Of a stretch of DNA of 64,000 bases, positions 48,190 to 60,175 are shown piece after piece. The notes under the pieces are model-generated. The model was given only the letters and a program-made list of their open reading frames with translations. It was not told the DNA's origin and ran no database searches. The DNA comes from Sindora glabra. Taxonomy: Eukaryota > Streptophyta > Magnoliopsida > Fabales > Fabaceae. The DNA lies in contig CM035227.1 in assembly GCA_020226215.1 (NCBI GenBank), forward strand, positions 19,161,866 to 19,225,865, given 5' to 3'. A program made the position numbers and the translations under genes. Position 1 is the first letter of the stretch. Every line of letters begins with the position of its first letter.

Positions 48190-51100
48190 CTCATATCATA
48201 ATTTTATGATGAAAAATATATTTTTATGGAATTGTACAAGTACTGGTCATGACAATTTTGTGTTGCATGTTCAAACGGTTATTAGAGGAAAGTTTCCTGA
48301 TATTTTGGTTTTGATGGAAACCAAAGTAAGTGTAGATAGATGAGAGAAAATACTTCGGAGTGTTGGGTTTAATAATCATTACTTGGTACCAGGAAATGGG
48401 TATTCAGAGGGAATTAGGTGGGGTGGGGTGGTAATGCTGTAGTTATTGATGTTCTTGAAGAAAATTTTCATTTCATCCTTCTTAAAATTCTACCAGATAA
48501 TGGAGAGGAGTAATTTTTTACTATTGATTGTGTTAACCCATCTCTATAGATGAAATTTGAACTACGGTAGCAGTTGAATATTATTAGTTACCAGATAAAA
48601 GGTATTTGGGTGTAGGTGGGGGATTTTAATGATATCAGGGACCCATACGAAAAAAAATGAAGGGGTTACTTTTAATTGACAGAAAGCTTAGGTTTTCAAT
48701 AAACAAATAAATAATTTATTGGAGGTCAATTGCAGAGGAGACAAATTTACTTGCGTGGGCCTTACTTTAAGAAATTATGATATTTTGTTTGAGAACCTAG
48801 ATAGTGCATTTTGTAATATTCATAGGTGATTCGATTCCTAGAGACTTATGTGAAAAATTTGGTTAGGGTGTATTCTGATCATCATCCAATTATGATTAAT
48901 ATACTTGGTGGGGAATTAAACATAGATAATCAACCATTCAAAATTAAGGCTGTCATGAAAACTTTGGCTATTTCCGGGCTAATAATTGGAGAATTGATGT
49001 GGAAATTACAAAGGCTTTAGAAGAACTCACCCTTGCTATTATTGATCGGAATAAAAATAATTTTGAGAATATTTAAAAGAAAAAAAAAGGAATTTTAAAC
49101 AAGATTGTCGGTATCCAAAGATCTTAGAAGAGGAGGTCTAACCTTCTTTTTTTTCAGTTGGAGAAAGAACTTCAAGTAGAGCTCACAAAAACTTTGAAAC
49201 AAGAGGAACTCTTTCTTGAAACAAAAATCCCGTTCGGAATGGATTAATAAAGGAGAAAGAAATACAAGATATTTTTATACTAAGACCTAGGATTTAAAAA
49301 ATGGTCCGCGACCGCAATATTGCCTGCAATATTGCTTTTTTGGGGCAGATTGCGTCCATGATTTTTTGCAATTTTAGACCGTTATAACTATATTTTTCTG
49401 CATTCACCCACATCGCGATACAACCGCGACTATGACCGCAATCGCAATTTAAATCCCTGACTAAGACAATCAAGGAAAGGAAGAAAAACAGAATCATAAT
49501 GTTGAGGAATGCAAAGGGAGTTTGGGTGGAGAACCAAAGTGAATTAGGCGCCTTGATTAAAATTTTCTATCAAGGTTTGTTTACGAGATAAGAAAGTAGT
49601 AGACCAGTCCTTAACATTAATATAAGGTATCCTATTTTGACTTATGATCAAAATACCTTTCTTTTTGCTCCAATAACATGTTTTGAAGTTAAACAAACCA
49701 TTTTTGCAATCGGAGGGAACAAGGGTCTGGGTAAGGATCACTATTTTGCTTTATTCTATCAAAAAAATTAGAGTGTGGTGGGTGATAATGTGTGTGGGTT
49801 TATTTATACGGTATTTATAGGGCTTGATATAACAAGCATAAATAAAGCTTTGGTTTATCTAATTTCAAAAATTGGCAAGCCAAAGTTCATTAATCAATTA
49901 CGACCCATTTCTTATGCAATGTTCTTTATAAGAGAGTCATGAAGATTATTGTGAATAGAACGAAGACTATGCTTCTAAAACTTATTTCTCCTTTTCAAGC
50001 CATTTTTGTTCCAGGATATTGGATTATGATAATATTGTTATAGCTTAGGAGATGATTTATTAAATGGGAAGAATGAGAAGTTGTTGTAGTTTCTTTGCTA
50101 TTAAAGCAAATCTTGAAAAGAATTATGATAGGTTTTATTGGGATTTTATTCAATAAGTTCTTAAGGAGATTAATATGAATGATCAATTTATAGATCTTAT
50201 CATGAAATGTATCAAATTGGTATTTTTTAATATTCTTTAGAATGGAAGCATGATGAAAGAATTTAAACCATTGCATGGTGTCCAATAAGGTGACCTTCTA
50301 TTTCTATATTTGTGTTGTGCGTGGACAAGTTGTCTCGTATTATTAAGTGATACGATAAAAAATAAGGATTGGATGCTCATAAGAGCTAGTTGTTTATAAC
50401 CACATATTTTTCATCTTATGTTTACAGATGATAATCTTCATTTTGGAGAAGCATTAGAACCCCAAAATGACAGAGTTCTCAAGTGTAATCAAATTTTCTA
50501 TAAATTTCAGGCCAAAGAGTCAATCATACAAAAACTCATTTTTTTTTCTCTAAAAATGAGAATGAAAAGATTAATTATTTATAAGACTGGTCTTTCTCAT
50601 TCATCGGACTTGAGGATGTAATTGGGAGTTTCGCCTGTTCATAAAAGAGTTGCAAAAGCCACTTATGGCCATTTGATAAAAAAATGTCCAGAATCACTTA
50701 GCAAGATGGAAATCTTTGTGTTTATCTATGGCAGGTAGATCTATGTTGGCTAAATTAGTCATTCATCCTATCCTTGTTTATACAATGCAGATTGTGTCCA
50801 TTCCTAAGTCAGTTTTCATGGAAATTGAAAAATATGAATGTGCATTTCTATGGGTCACAATCTAAATGAAACGAGGCTTCATATGATGGGATGGCAAAAA
50901 AATTTGTCAATCTAAAGATGCTGGGGATTTAGGATTTAGGAGTTTGAAGGAGATGGACGATGCATGCCTCTTGAAGACTGTTCGGCAGCTTTGCACATGC
51001 AGTAAAGACCTGTGGGCTGAAGTTGTAAGGAGCAAATAGTTGAAGAATCAAAGTCTGACCTTAATTCCGGCGGCGAAAAAATGGTGATTCATTAATGTGG

Positions 51101-52430
51101 AAGAATTTTTGTAGGCCTTCGCATCATTGTTTACAGCCTGGCAGGTTGGAATAAATTAATCATTTTTGGATATTTTGTTGGAGAACTACAAAGGATCTGG
51201 TTTGTCAACCCATTTCACAGTCCCTTCAAACTTGTTTCGTTGCTGATATGGGTAGTTGTATCAAGAGTTGGAACGGGTAGTCATTTAGGGGGTATTTACC
51301 GCTTGAGATTCTTTGCAAACTGCAAGCCGTATTACCATCGGATAATGACGTGGTTTTTGATGAAATAATTTGGCGTTGGAGTAAGAATTATGCTTTCTCT
51401 GTCAGTAGCACATATGATCTGCCCACTCAGCAATGGAGATCAGATCTATGTAATATCTGAGGAAAGATTTGAAGCTGGCCTGGACCGGAAAAAGGTCCCC
51501 TATTTTATTTGGCGATTATACAGTGGTGGCTTGCTAACTAATGAAGAACGCGGATGAAGAAACATGGGAAATTCAATTTACTCTCGTTGTCATTTAGCAG
51601 TAGAAGACCAAATTTATGATCGTAACATCTGGCTGGCCTTGGTGAATGGACGCCAGAGATGTAGATTTCTCACTGATGATCTGCACCTGGAGTTTGCTTC
51701 CAACCATGAAGGAGCTGAGATGCATGGTTTGGATAGTGACTGGCCTTTAACGTGGGGGCATTGCTTTTTGGTTTTTGCAAACAGCGGAGAGATATAAGTA
51801 CCTTTGACTAAAATCTTATTTTTCTGTAGCATCAATTATCCCTAATTTGTAGGTATGTTATGACATTAAAGAAGTTACAAATATGATTAATCACATGGAC
51901 AGTATGTTGCGAACCGTACCATTGCTGTTGGTTGGAAATGCCCATGTGATGGATGGGTGAAAACTAATACTAATTAAACAGTTAATAATCATTTAACTAA
52001 GGGGGGATGTGGTGGTCTTTCGAAATAGTAGAGGTGAGTGGATTTGAGGATTCTTCAAAAGTCTAGGACATTGTGATGTCTTGCTTGGTGAGGCTTGGGG
52101 AGCATTGAAAGATTTATCTTTGGTACGGGAATTGGGCTTCAAATCCATAATACTGGAGACAGATTCCAAAATTTTGGCGGAGTCCCTTATAGTTGGAGAA
52201 TTAGGTAATATATAGGTAAGGAGAATTGTGAATAAATGCCAGGGTTCATTATGTAGGAATTGGTTGGTCAGAATACAATACATATATATAGGAAAGGAAA
52301 TAAGTTAACAAATCGAAATATCACAAGTGAGTCGAGAACTACATTTTTTTTATGGCCTCCTCTGGGTCTTCGGATTTATTGTTAGTTGATGTTAATGGGA
52401 ACGTTATTCCTAGAGTTATTCAATCTTAGC
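48190..52430 (+). pseudogene. LINE ORF2 remnant (endonuclease, RT, RNase H)
   Basis: Endonuclease: KNIFLWNCTSTGHDNF near 48212 (family WNCRG), PDILVLMETKV at about 48298, GDFNDI near 48620 and YSDHHPIMIN at about 48873. RT: a GGNKGLGKDHYF stretch near 49713 (family NKAPGPDG), RPISYAM near 49900, KNYDRFYWDF near 50120 and FTDDNLHFGEA at 50422 (family FADD). Zinc-binding region near 51400-51560. RNase H: GWVKTNTN near 51945, LGEAWGALKDLSLVRELGFK near 52090 and LETDSKILAESL near 52150. The domain order is that of plant LINEs that acquired RNase H. Stops interrupt every part. Confidence 0.85.
49287..49459. mobile_element. hAT-type MITE inside the LINE
   Basis: Flanked by an exact 8-bp direct repeat, ACTAAGAC, at 49279-49286 and 49460-49467. 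Termini are CTAGGATTTAAA and, as complement of the right end, CAGGGATTTAAA. The interior is strikingly CG-containing for this window (GGTCCGCGACCGCAATATTG). The 8-bp target duplication points to hAT transposition. It has no coding sequence. Confidence 0.85.
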
Positions 52431-52499
52431 CTTTTTTTTTTTTTTTTTGGTTCTCTTGGACATTTTGCCCCTTTCATTAAAAAAAATTGAAATTTTGAA

Positions 52500-55400
52500 T
52501 TACTTAAATTTAAATAACATTTTAACCATTAATTATTTGCAAATGAATTAATTCTAATTTTGTAGGAGAATCACTCAGCTAGATTTGTAGCTGATTTTAA
52601 AATGTTAAATGTTAACAGACCTCTTAAAATTTAAAATCAATTTTTATTTGAACTATTTTTAAATAAAAATCAGATCAAAACAAATCCTACAAATAGTTGA
52701 TTTTCATTTAATCAGTTTTTATTTGGATTAATTTTTTTCTAGTTCTTATTTGGATTAAATTTTCCTTATTTACCTCTTATTCTCTATCAATACTTCATAA
52801 AAAACTTAGAATGGATTTAGTTAGATTTATTAAACTACCTTTAAGATCAAACAAGTTTTAGATCAAAACTACAAATCAAATCTAATTTAAAACAAGTATA
52901 AATTTGATCTACCTTCAACATAAAATATTTTATACTATTAGTGAATATAATAAGAAGATACATCATTAAAAAATTAATAATAATTAAGAATTTTTAATTA
53001 TGGTAAAATAATTTTAATTATTTTTTATTGATATGGTAGTACATTGACGAATAATAATATAAAGTTAATTTATAATACTGATGACTTAAATTTAAATCTA
53101 CTTAAAATTAGCTCAAATTATTTAAATTAACACATGTTATATTTGTAATTTCTTTTTACCAATTCTAAAAATGGGCAAACAACTCGTGAGATTCATTACA
53201 CACTTAGAAACCTAATCTAATACTTCATCAATTCCTTTTTTAATATTGTTTTAGAGGAAAAATATTTCTATATATCAGTCATTTTGTAAAATTAAGATTG
53301 CATTTAATGTTTTCTTTTAAATATTATCCATATTATCTTAATAAATACTCACCAACTTTATCTATTAGTTAACTTCTAAGAGGTGATATATTAATTCATT
53401 TTTTTTAAAATGAAAATTATTATCTATTTTAATCATTATATATTAATCTTAGACAACAGAAAAGGAATGAAAAAATGTAAATTTAGTTATACGTTTTCTT
53501 ATAACACAAAGACTTACAGTTTCTCAATTCTTAAAACGATCTGGTACTCCTTAAATTAGAAAACCTCAGTTATCAAGATAGTTACTTTTGCTATACATTT
53601 ATATAGTTTGTTTGTCTATATATATCTGCCAGATATAAATGTTGGCTAATATATTCACATATAAGCAGTGACTTCTTAAAAGAAGTTTTAATTATATATA
53701 TATATATAATTTTATATGAGTTGTATAAAATTATTTGATTAACAGTACAAAATTCATACTTTTTAGAAATTAAAATTTGTATTTTATTTGATTCAATTTT
53801 AAATTTTTTGAGAAGTGCTATTAAAGTCACTATTATAGTATTTAGAACTGTAATACAAAAAATTATAAATATTATTTAATTTCAGTTGTCTCCGGTTCAC
53901 TTTGAAATGATGTCATTTGTCTCTTTTATATCATAATTATAATTTTTTACTTTTAATTTATCATGAAAACATATTTATATATTTCTTTTGGAAGCCGTTG
54001 TAATTATGTGAATAACATGTAATCATAAAATATAATTTTTTATTTTCTAATTTATCATAAAATTAAAATTAGTTTAATGAAATTTTAGTTTTGAAGTATA
54101 CCACTGCCATAGTTGATGATAAATCCATTACTTCATGCTAATTAAATAGAGCAAGTTTATTATTAGTTAAATTTAGTAAATTTAATTTTTGTAATCCTAT
54201 CTCATAAAAAATATGAAAATTTAATTATCAAATAGGTAAGTAATTTTTTTTCATTTTGTGAGAAGTAAAATTTTTACAAAAAAATTATTTTCCCATTTTA
54301 TCCAATAATAACTAACGAAACAACTTACTATTTTTCATTTTTTTAATAAAAAAAGTTGTACTTTTGATATTATTTTCTTCCAGTCAAATGTTACTTATTG
54401 TAAGTATGACTTGAACTCCTTAATAATGGTTTTAGCCATCTTTCCATTAATCATAAGGCAATAATTTACATTACCCACAAATGAAAAAAAAAAAGACAAT
54501 ACTATAGACTAACAGAATAGTATAGTTTAATAAAAAAAGTATGTTGATGTTTAATGAAAAAGTATGTTTATGTTGAGCGAACTATATATAATAAATAAGG
54601 CTTGATACTTGAATATAACTTTTATTAGAATTGGAGAATTTCATAAATGTTATAATTTATGGAATGAATGTCCCATTTTATTATTTAATTGATATTTTAA
54701 TGGTATAACAACATTTGACATTTATTTAAAAATTTTATTATCTATTATATCTGTATTAAGTGAATTACTTTTATTATAAAAGAGAAAATAGATAATTTAG
54801 ATTCTTATTTACTTTTAATCATAAATAGAGTGAATGGTGAACATTAACGATATGATTTGAAGGAATAACTAACATCATATGGAAATTTTAAAAGTTGAAA
54901 AGTATTGAAACGAATATTTGATTTGATATAAAGGAAGGATAAGTATTACAAGAAAGTGTGTTCAAGAGAAGTTGAAGTTTGCCCCACCTTGTTAGAATAC
55001 CAATAATTAAGTCCACGTCAAAATTGATCAATCTTTTATTCTAAAGTTAATCATAGCATACATAAATTATATTCATGCATATATGAGATAAGATACAGCA
55101 TAATTAATTTATGTTAATTCTATCTAGCACTAATTTACTAGATTTATGCGTTATTAACTATACAATGAATAAATTTAAATACATCTGTATCTGTGCATAT
55201 TCCTATGGGAAATATCACCGCCTTTGTTGCTGTTAGTCAAATATTTTCTTCTATTATCATATTTTTAATTATTAATTTTTTTATATATCACTTATAAATT
55301 AATATATGTATATACACATTTAATATTTGTTTAAAAAAATTATCTTTCGACGAAAAGAAGAAGTCTTAGAAGGCATCACTCTGCATTCGTCACATCATGG

Positions 55401-56540
55401 CCTTCTCACATACGAAGCCTTGTATTGATCCCGATACATATATTAAAAAATGAAAAAGTAACTATCGTGATCGCAAATTGATTTCTCGGTACAAATGATC
55501 AATAAAATAGTCAATAAGAATTTGAAACTCTTGTTGTCTACTGCATCAAACGTTATAATATGCCAAAGTATTATAAATTTTCAACAAATTATAATAAATT
55601 TAGATTAGATTTTCGTAACTTTCCTATGATCTTCTATATTATTGGTTATGACATAAATAAATATTTAATATATTAAATATTGATTCACTTTTTTAAACAA
55701 TGCATAAATAGATAATTACATTATTTATGTATCAAAACAAATTTTATAAAATTATTACAATTTTTATTTATTAATTATAAAAATTATCACCTAATATAAG
55801 TAACTTATTTATCATTAATTAAAATTAATTAAATATTAATTTTTACTATTTTAATATTGTATAAATAAATAGTTATGCTAATTTATGATATATAAAAATA
55901 ATTGTCAACAAATTATTATATTTCATGTGTCAAATACTAAAATTATCATTTAACTAAATAGAGTAACACTAACCATTACTAAAAATTAAGTTTTTTTCTT
56001 AAACATTGCATAAATAAATAATTATGCCAATTTATAATATATCAAATTAATTATCACCAAATTGTTTCACCTTTCATCTGTCAAATTACTAATAATACCA
56101 CCTAATTAAATAGAGTAGCATATTAACCATTACTAAAAGTTAATTAAAAATTATTTTTTGCAGTTTAAATTTTAAACATTACATAAATAAATAGTTATGC
56201 TAGATTACAAAACAAATAAAACAAAATACTGGGTTGAATAAAATATACCATACCATTATTTTATACAAGTTAATCCATTCTCATGTGCATTTTTTCAACT
56301 AATGTTGATTACAAAATGCAAGTATTTTATGTATTAATACCTAAACTTTTAGCTTAGATACACTAGAATTGTCCTTTGACTAGAAATATTTTCCATAAAA
56401 ACGAGTTTTTATTAACCGTGAAATTTATATTTATCAAAAAATAAAGTTTACAGAAGCTTTTACTCTCCCAAGTCCTAATGAAAATTGGGTAAATTATTAT
56501 CTTAGCAGCGGTACCTACTCCGTTGTTGCATATTGTTATC
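52500..56540. repeat. Segmental tandem duplication, copy A
   Basis: Collinear with 58640-64000. Shared landmarks in order: GAATTACTTAAATTTAAA (52498; 58655), TTCTAAAAATGGGCAAAC (53164; 59021), CCTAGAAACC-type (53208; 59062), TTTAGATTCTTAT (54797; 61180), GGAATAACTAAC (54860; 61243), ATAAAGGAARGATAAGTATT (54929; 61312), GATACAGCATAATTAATTTA-type (55090; 61595), GGCATCACT (55372; 61821), and CAGAAGCTTTTACTCTCCCA (56451; 63963). No gene is left in this copy. Confidence 0.8.
55372..55427. other. Conserved non-coding block, copy 3
   Basis: GGCATCACTCTGCATTCGTC, then ACATCATGGCC and CACATACGAAGCCTTGTATT. Related to 13839, 19480 and 61810. Confidence 0.55.
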
Positions 56541-56610
56541 GACAAATGAACATCTCTGAAGAGAAAAATAAAAGAAGGAAGTTCAACATACTTAAAATGG
56601 GGAATTCTAA

Positions 56611-56757
56611 GGTGCCCCTAGTGGTACCAAACCCAGGGTGGTGTGGCAAAATACAGGCTATTGGATGAGATTACTAAGTCAATGCTAAGACTTTTGTAAT
56701 CTCATCCAATGGCTTGTATTTTACCACATCACCTCGGGTACCAAACCTTAGGGCACC
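56611..56757. mobile_element. Hairpin MITE downstream of EF-hand gene 4
   Basis: Nearly the whole 147 bp folds on itself. The left arm GGTGCCCCTAGTGGTACCAA ... GGTGTGGCAAAATACAGGCT ... TTGGATGAGATTAC is matched by the complement of the right arm (GGTGCCCTAAGGTTTGGTAC, GATGTGGTAAAATACAAGCC, ATTGGATGAGATTAC), leaving a loop of about 25 bases. It has no counterpart in the part of copy B inside the window. Confidence 0.85.
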
Positions 56758-56924
56758 ATAACAAGCACCAAATTGCACATCAAGAGTACTACGAAACATG
56801 GAAATGGAAGTACATCAATTTAAGGATCATAGTAAATAGATAGTGAACTTACTCGCACAACACAAGGCAGGATTATCTGCAGATGGCAGGGAGAGCCACT
56901 GCATGAGCTTTATATATACTGAGA

Positions 56925-56965
56925 GAGAGACACACACACATATATACATATGCATATACATATAG
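56925..56965. repeat. Compound microsatellite (GA)n(CA)n(TA)n
   Basis: GAGAGAGAGACACACACACA followed by imperfect TA/CA/GC dinucleotides, about 150 bp beyond the stop of EF-hand gene 4. Confidence 0.85.
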
Positions 56966-57082
56966 ATATACTACTAGAATTAGAACTTAGGATATGCACG
57001 TTCAGGAGTAGCTACCTTAATTAAATACTGCTGCTGAGTACACGTTCTAACATTCACGTTGAACAAACTTACATGTACTCAG

Positions 57083-57089
57083 TTTAATT
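57083..57089 (-). terminator. Possible polyadenylation signal of EF-hand gene 4
   Basis: AATTAAA on the minus strand, 22 bp beyond the stop. It is a near-consensus signal and is very close to the stop, so a further signal may be used. Confidence 0.3.
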
Positions 57090-57110
57090 ATCGTGATTGT
57101 GATATGGGTA

Positions 57111-57407
57111 TTAGTGGCCATGGACAGCGTTAAGAATATATTCAACAAGTTGTCCGGTTTCTTGCTCGCCGTTGATAAATCCGTCACCGTCAACGTCAGC
57201 ATTTTTGACAGCGAAATAAGCTCTGATACCAGGAAAATGCTTACCAACTTGAGCGAAAACCTTCTTAATCTCGTCCCTGCTTAAGCGACCATCTCCGTTA
57301 GAGTCCGCGCTTCCAACGAACTTCTCGATTTCCTGCCTGGTTGGGGCAGTTGGTGGAGGAATCGTCTTATTCTCATGTTTATGACCATGAAAACCTAGAA
57401 ATCCCAT
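57111..57407 (-). CDS. Small two-EF-hand calcium-binding protein (gene 4 of cluster)
   Basis: Encodes 98 residues starting MGFLGFHGHKHENK. The N-terminal 22 residues are rich in His, Gly and Pro (IPPPTAPT). The first EF-hand loop is canonical: D35, N37, D39, G40, L42, S43, E46. The linker has VGKHFPGIRA, matching gene 1. The second loop starts well (D71, D73, D75, G76, I78, N79), but position 12 is Q82, with E83 one residue later, so binding there may be weaker or use a shifted ligand. The upstream in-frame ATG at 57527 would place the TATA box (57479-57487) inside the coding region, so it is rejected. Single exon, no transport signal. The product is most like gene 1 in the linker and second hand. 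The adjacent spacer is tandemly duplicated, so a further copy may lie past the window end. Confidence 0.9.
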   Translation of the reverse strand: MGFLGFHGHKHENKTIPPPTAPTRQEIEKFVGSADSNGDGRLSRDEIKKVFAQVGKHFPGIRAYFAVKNADVDGDGFINGEQETGQLVEYILNAVHGH

Positions 57408-57478
57408 TTCTCTCAACTTTGTCTCTCTCTTGACTGGTTTCTTTGCTTCAGGTTGTATGAGGGCAATGATTTGTAGCG

Positions 57479-57487
57479 TTATATATA
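57479..57487 (-). promoter_or_regulatory. TATA box of EF-hand gene 4
   Basis: TATATATAA on the minus strand, 72 bp upstream of the chosen start. Confidence 0.6.
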
Positions 57488-57539
57488 CTGCGGAATTCGG
57501 ACTTTGTAGATTATGGATCAGAATCAAATGAGTCGGGTT

Positions 57540-58639
57540 TTTCCGTTATATGGATTTTTGGTTTGTTAAAGTCCGTCAGTAATGTTACGTTAATTTATTT
57601 CTTATTAAAAATATCTAATTTATCATAATAAAGTAACTAGTGCTGAAAAAGTTATTTTTTTCCAGCTGTGCGATTAAGATCTTCTAATTTTTTTTTCTTT
57701 GGTGGAATGAAACTTTTTAACCCCTTCAGGTGTTAGTGTTTATTATGCGTGTCAAGAAACGGAACCCATTATTTGGGAAATTACATTTATCTTTTTTTAT
57801 ATTCAATATAATTATATCCACATTTTTTATTTTTTTAAATATCCAATAATATTTCTTTATATACACTTAACATTTTTTTGTTTTAATTTAAACATAAATT
57901 CACCTTTCATGGTTCCAAAGAATAAAAGGCATATACATATATATTTTTGAAAATAAAAAGAATGTAAATATAATTAGGTCGTAAGAATATTATTTATCCT
58001 TTGTTGAAAGAGAATAAAGGCTGAAAAAAGACTTTAAAACCTGTTGGATACGGAAAGAAAGTTGGATTGTTTTTCTTTTTATTTGTTTACGTGGGGTAGA
58101 AAACGATATGATGGCTGATTTTAAGACAAAAATCATAAAGGCTTCTTTCTTGATCGTTAAGATATTATTAATTTATATTAATAATTAATTTTATAATATA
58201 TTTATTATTTTTATTTTTAAAAAAAGATTTAAAATTGAAATATTCAGCAAGTTATTTAGACTTCTCACTGTTAGTTAATAAAAAATACTATTTGTGATAT
58301 GTTAAATAGTAAGTGAAGGAAAAAATAAATTTCTTGTAAAGCCCAACGATTTCAATCCATATTATAAACTATATAGCAATTAATGTGTTTTTTTTTTCTT
58401 TAGTTACGACCAAAACTTGGCGGACGAATATTATTTAGGCACCACAGAAGGCGCAAGGCAATGACAATATGAGGAACCTACGAGCCTTTCCAATTACTCA
58501 AACCAAATGGTATTTGAGGATTTACACTTTACAGTGTATTCGCTCCAATCTTATCTCTTGCGATTTTATTCTAAAGTGGCCGACCACATTGTTAAATTAA
58601 TTAAGAATTGGTTCTCATGATATTTATATATGAGGGACA
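57540..58639. other. Upstream spacer of EF-hand gene 4, no gene seen
   Basis: AT-rich. Nothing recognised as coding or as an element end. Confidence 0.5.
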
Positions 58640-59272
58640 ATTATTGAATTTTTGGATTACTTAAATTTAAAAAACATTGTGTTGAGATGTTTTTATTTAC
58701 AGTAAAGCGGCTAACTGGATGCACACATAGAGATTTGAAATTGATCTCAGCATGTAACAAAGGTAAAGCCTTTAGAAAAATATCAAATAACACTTCAGAC
58801 AAAGATTCTAAACTGATGAGAACTTATTTAAAATTAATTAAGTTGATCCTAATTTTTATAATTTTAAATAAAGAGTTAATTTTTAAGTTTTAATAAAAGG
58901 ACAATGGTCAAGAAAATCATTCACGTTTCCAAGATCAGACCAATTTTAAACCAAAACTAGAACGAAGTAAATATAAGTTAAAATTGGATCAAATTATTTA
59001 AATTAACATAACAAAATTCAATTCTAAAAATAGGCAAACACCACCTAAGATTCTTTACCCACCTAGAAACCCTAATCTGGTAAATCATTGATGTTCTTTT
59101 ATAACACAGGACATAAAGATTCTAAATTCTTAAAAGGACATGTATTAATCACTAAATTAGAAGACCTCAATTAACATGGATGAATATGAATATTTCTATA
59201 AATTTAATGTGTCTGTTTGTATATAATTTCTCAATTATTAGATAATGTTTAATTAATATATTTATTGCCAAT

Positions 59273-59801
59273 TGTTAATTATTTTCTATTTTAAATTATT
59301 TTCTTATTAAAATGAGATTGTTATTAATTTGTAGTTATTTCCTATTTTGAATTATTCTCTTATTTAAATTAGGATTCCTTTGTATAATTTTTTGGTATAT
59401 AAATATATGTATTGTTGAAGAGACCAAGTGAACAAGTTTGTTTTAATAACCTCAATGGGGTTACCTAAGATCCCATAGTTAGCTTAGTGGGATTATTTGT
59501 ATCAAGTGAAGAGTGCATACACCATTTATGAGAATATGTATTACCACTTAAAGGAAGAATTTGAGGTATGTTAGGAGTATTTAGGGTGTAGATTTGAGAG
59601 TGGTCAAGTACTTTGTAATCTCTCTCTCTAATTCCTCTCTAGTGAATTTTGTTTATTATCTTTGCTTGTAGAGTAGACTAAAAGTTGAATCATTTTAGTT
59701 ATCTATGTTTCTTATTATTTTATGCTTCTTTAATCATATGTTATGCCAACACATTGCTTTCACATCATCATGATGTACATATCATCACAATTTTCCTAAC
59801 A
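59273..59801 (+). repeat. 5' LTR of the TRIM-like element
   Basis: Starts TGTTAATTATTTTCT and ends CCTAACA. Contains TATATAAATATAT as a possible TATA box. Confidence 0.7.
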
Positions 59802-60175
59802 CGTACTAAAGCCCAGTTTTGTCTTGTTAGTTTAGATGATTTTGATTGGCTTTGCTATAGTGCTCAGACTGATTAAAGAAGTTTCAGCACAAATTCATTT
59901 TTGGTGTTTATCAATCCCAAATTTCATCTGTGTAAAAGCTTTGTTTTATATTTCTGATGATTTTGTCAAGGAAACTCTTTTGCGAAGAGAAAATGAAATC
60001 AATTTGATGCCAATATAAAGTGCTAGTATTCCATAACATTTGTAGTAAAGTTTTTAAGACATTTGTAGTCTATGGAGACAATGGTTCAAGATTTAGAGAT
60101 GAAAGACTTTTGATTATCGAATTTGTGTTAAAGTAAAGATTATTAAGATTTGGCTCAAATTCCAATAATTATCAA

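Larger units (their letters stand above)
47541..52490 (+). mobile_element. Decayed LINE (L1-type) with RNase H
   Basis: About 4.95 kb. In order it has the end of an ORF1-like frame (from ATG 47563, SGSRFDAFLQDEE), an endonuclease, an RT, a zinc-binding region and an RNase H domain, followed by a T-rich stretch, the plant LINE tail word TTTTGCCCCTTTCATT and a short A run (52481-52488). Many stops and frameshifts make it inactive. It starts directly beside the MITE at 47261-47540 and looks 5'-truncated. A 173-bp MITE is inserted at 49287. No clear target duplication was seen. Confidence 0.85.

Noticed and set aside
47455..48343. Several short overlapping frames read as separate genes
   Set aside because: They are fragments of LINE ORF1 and ORF2 in shifting frames, or their shadows.
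51564..51835. Possible host gene of 70-77 residues on either strand
   Set aside because: The position falls in the zinc-binding to RNase H part of the LINE and the frames are interrupted pieces of it.
56363..56545. 60-residue frame in a well-conserved patch at the end of duplication copy A
   Set aside because: Copy B has stops in the corresponding frame, so conservation reflects recent duplication rather than coding. A non-coding role remains open.
59685..60018. Two small frames resembling a secreted peptide (hydrophobic start)
   Set aside because: They overlap the 5' LTR and interior of the TRIM-like element and have no conserved partner in the second LTR.
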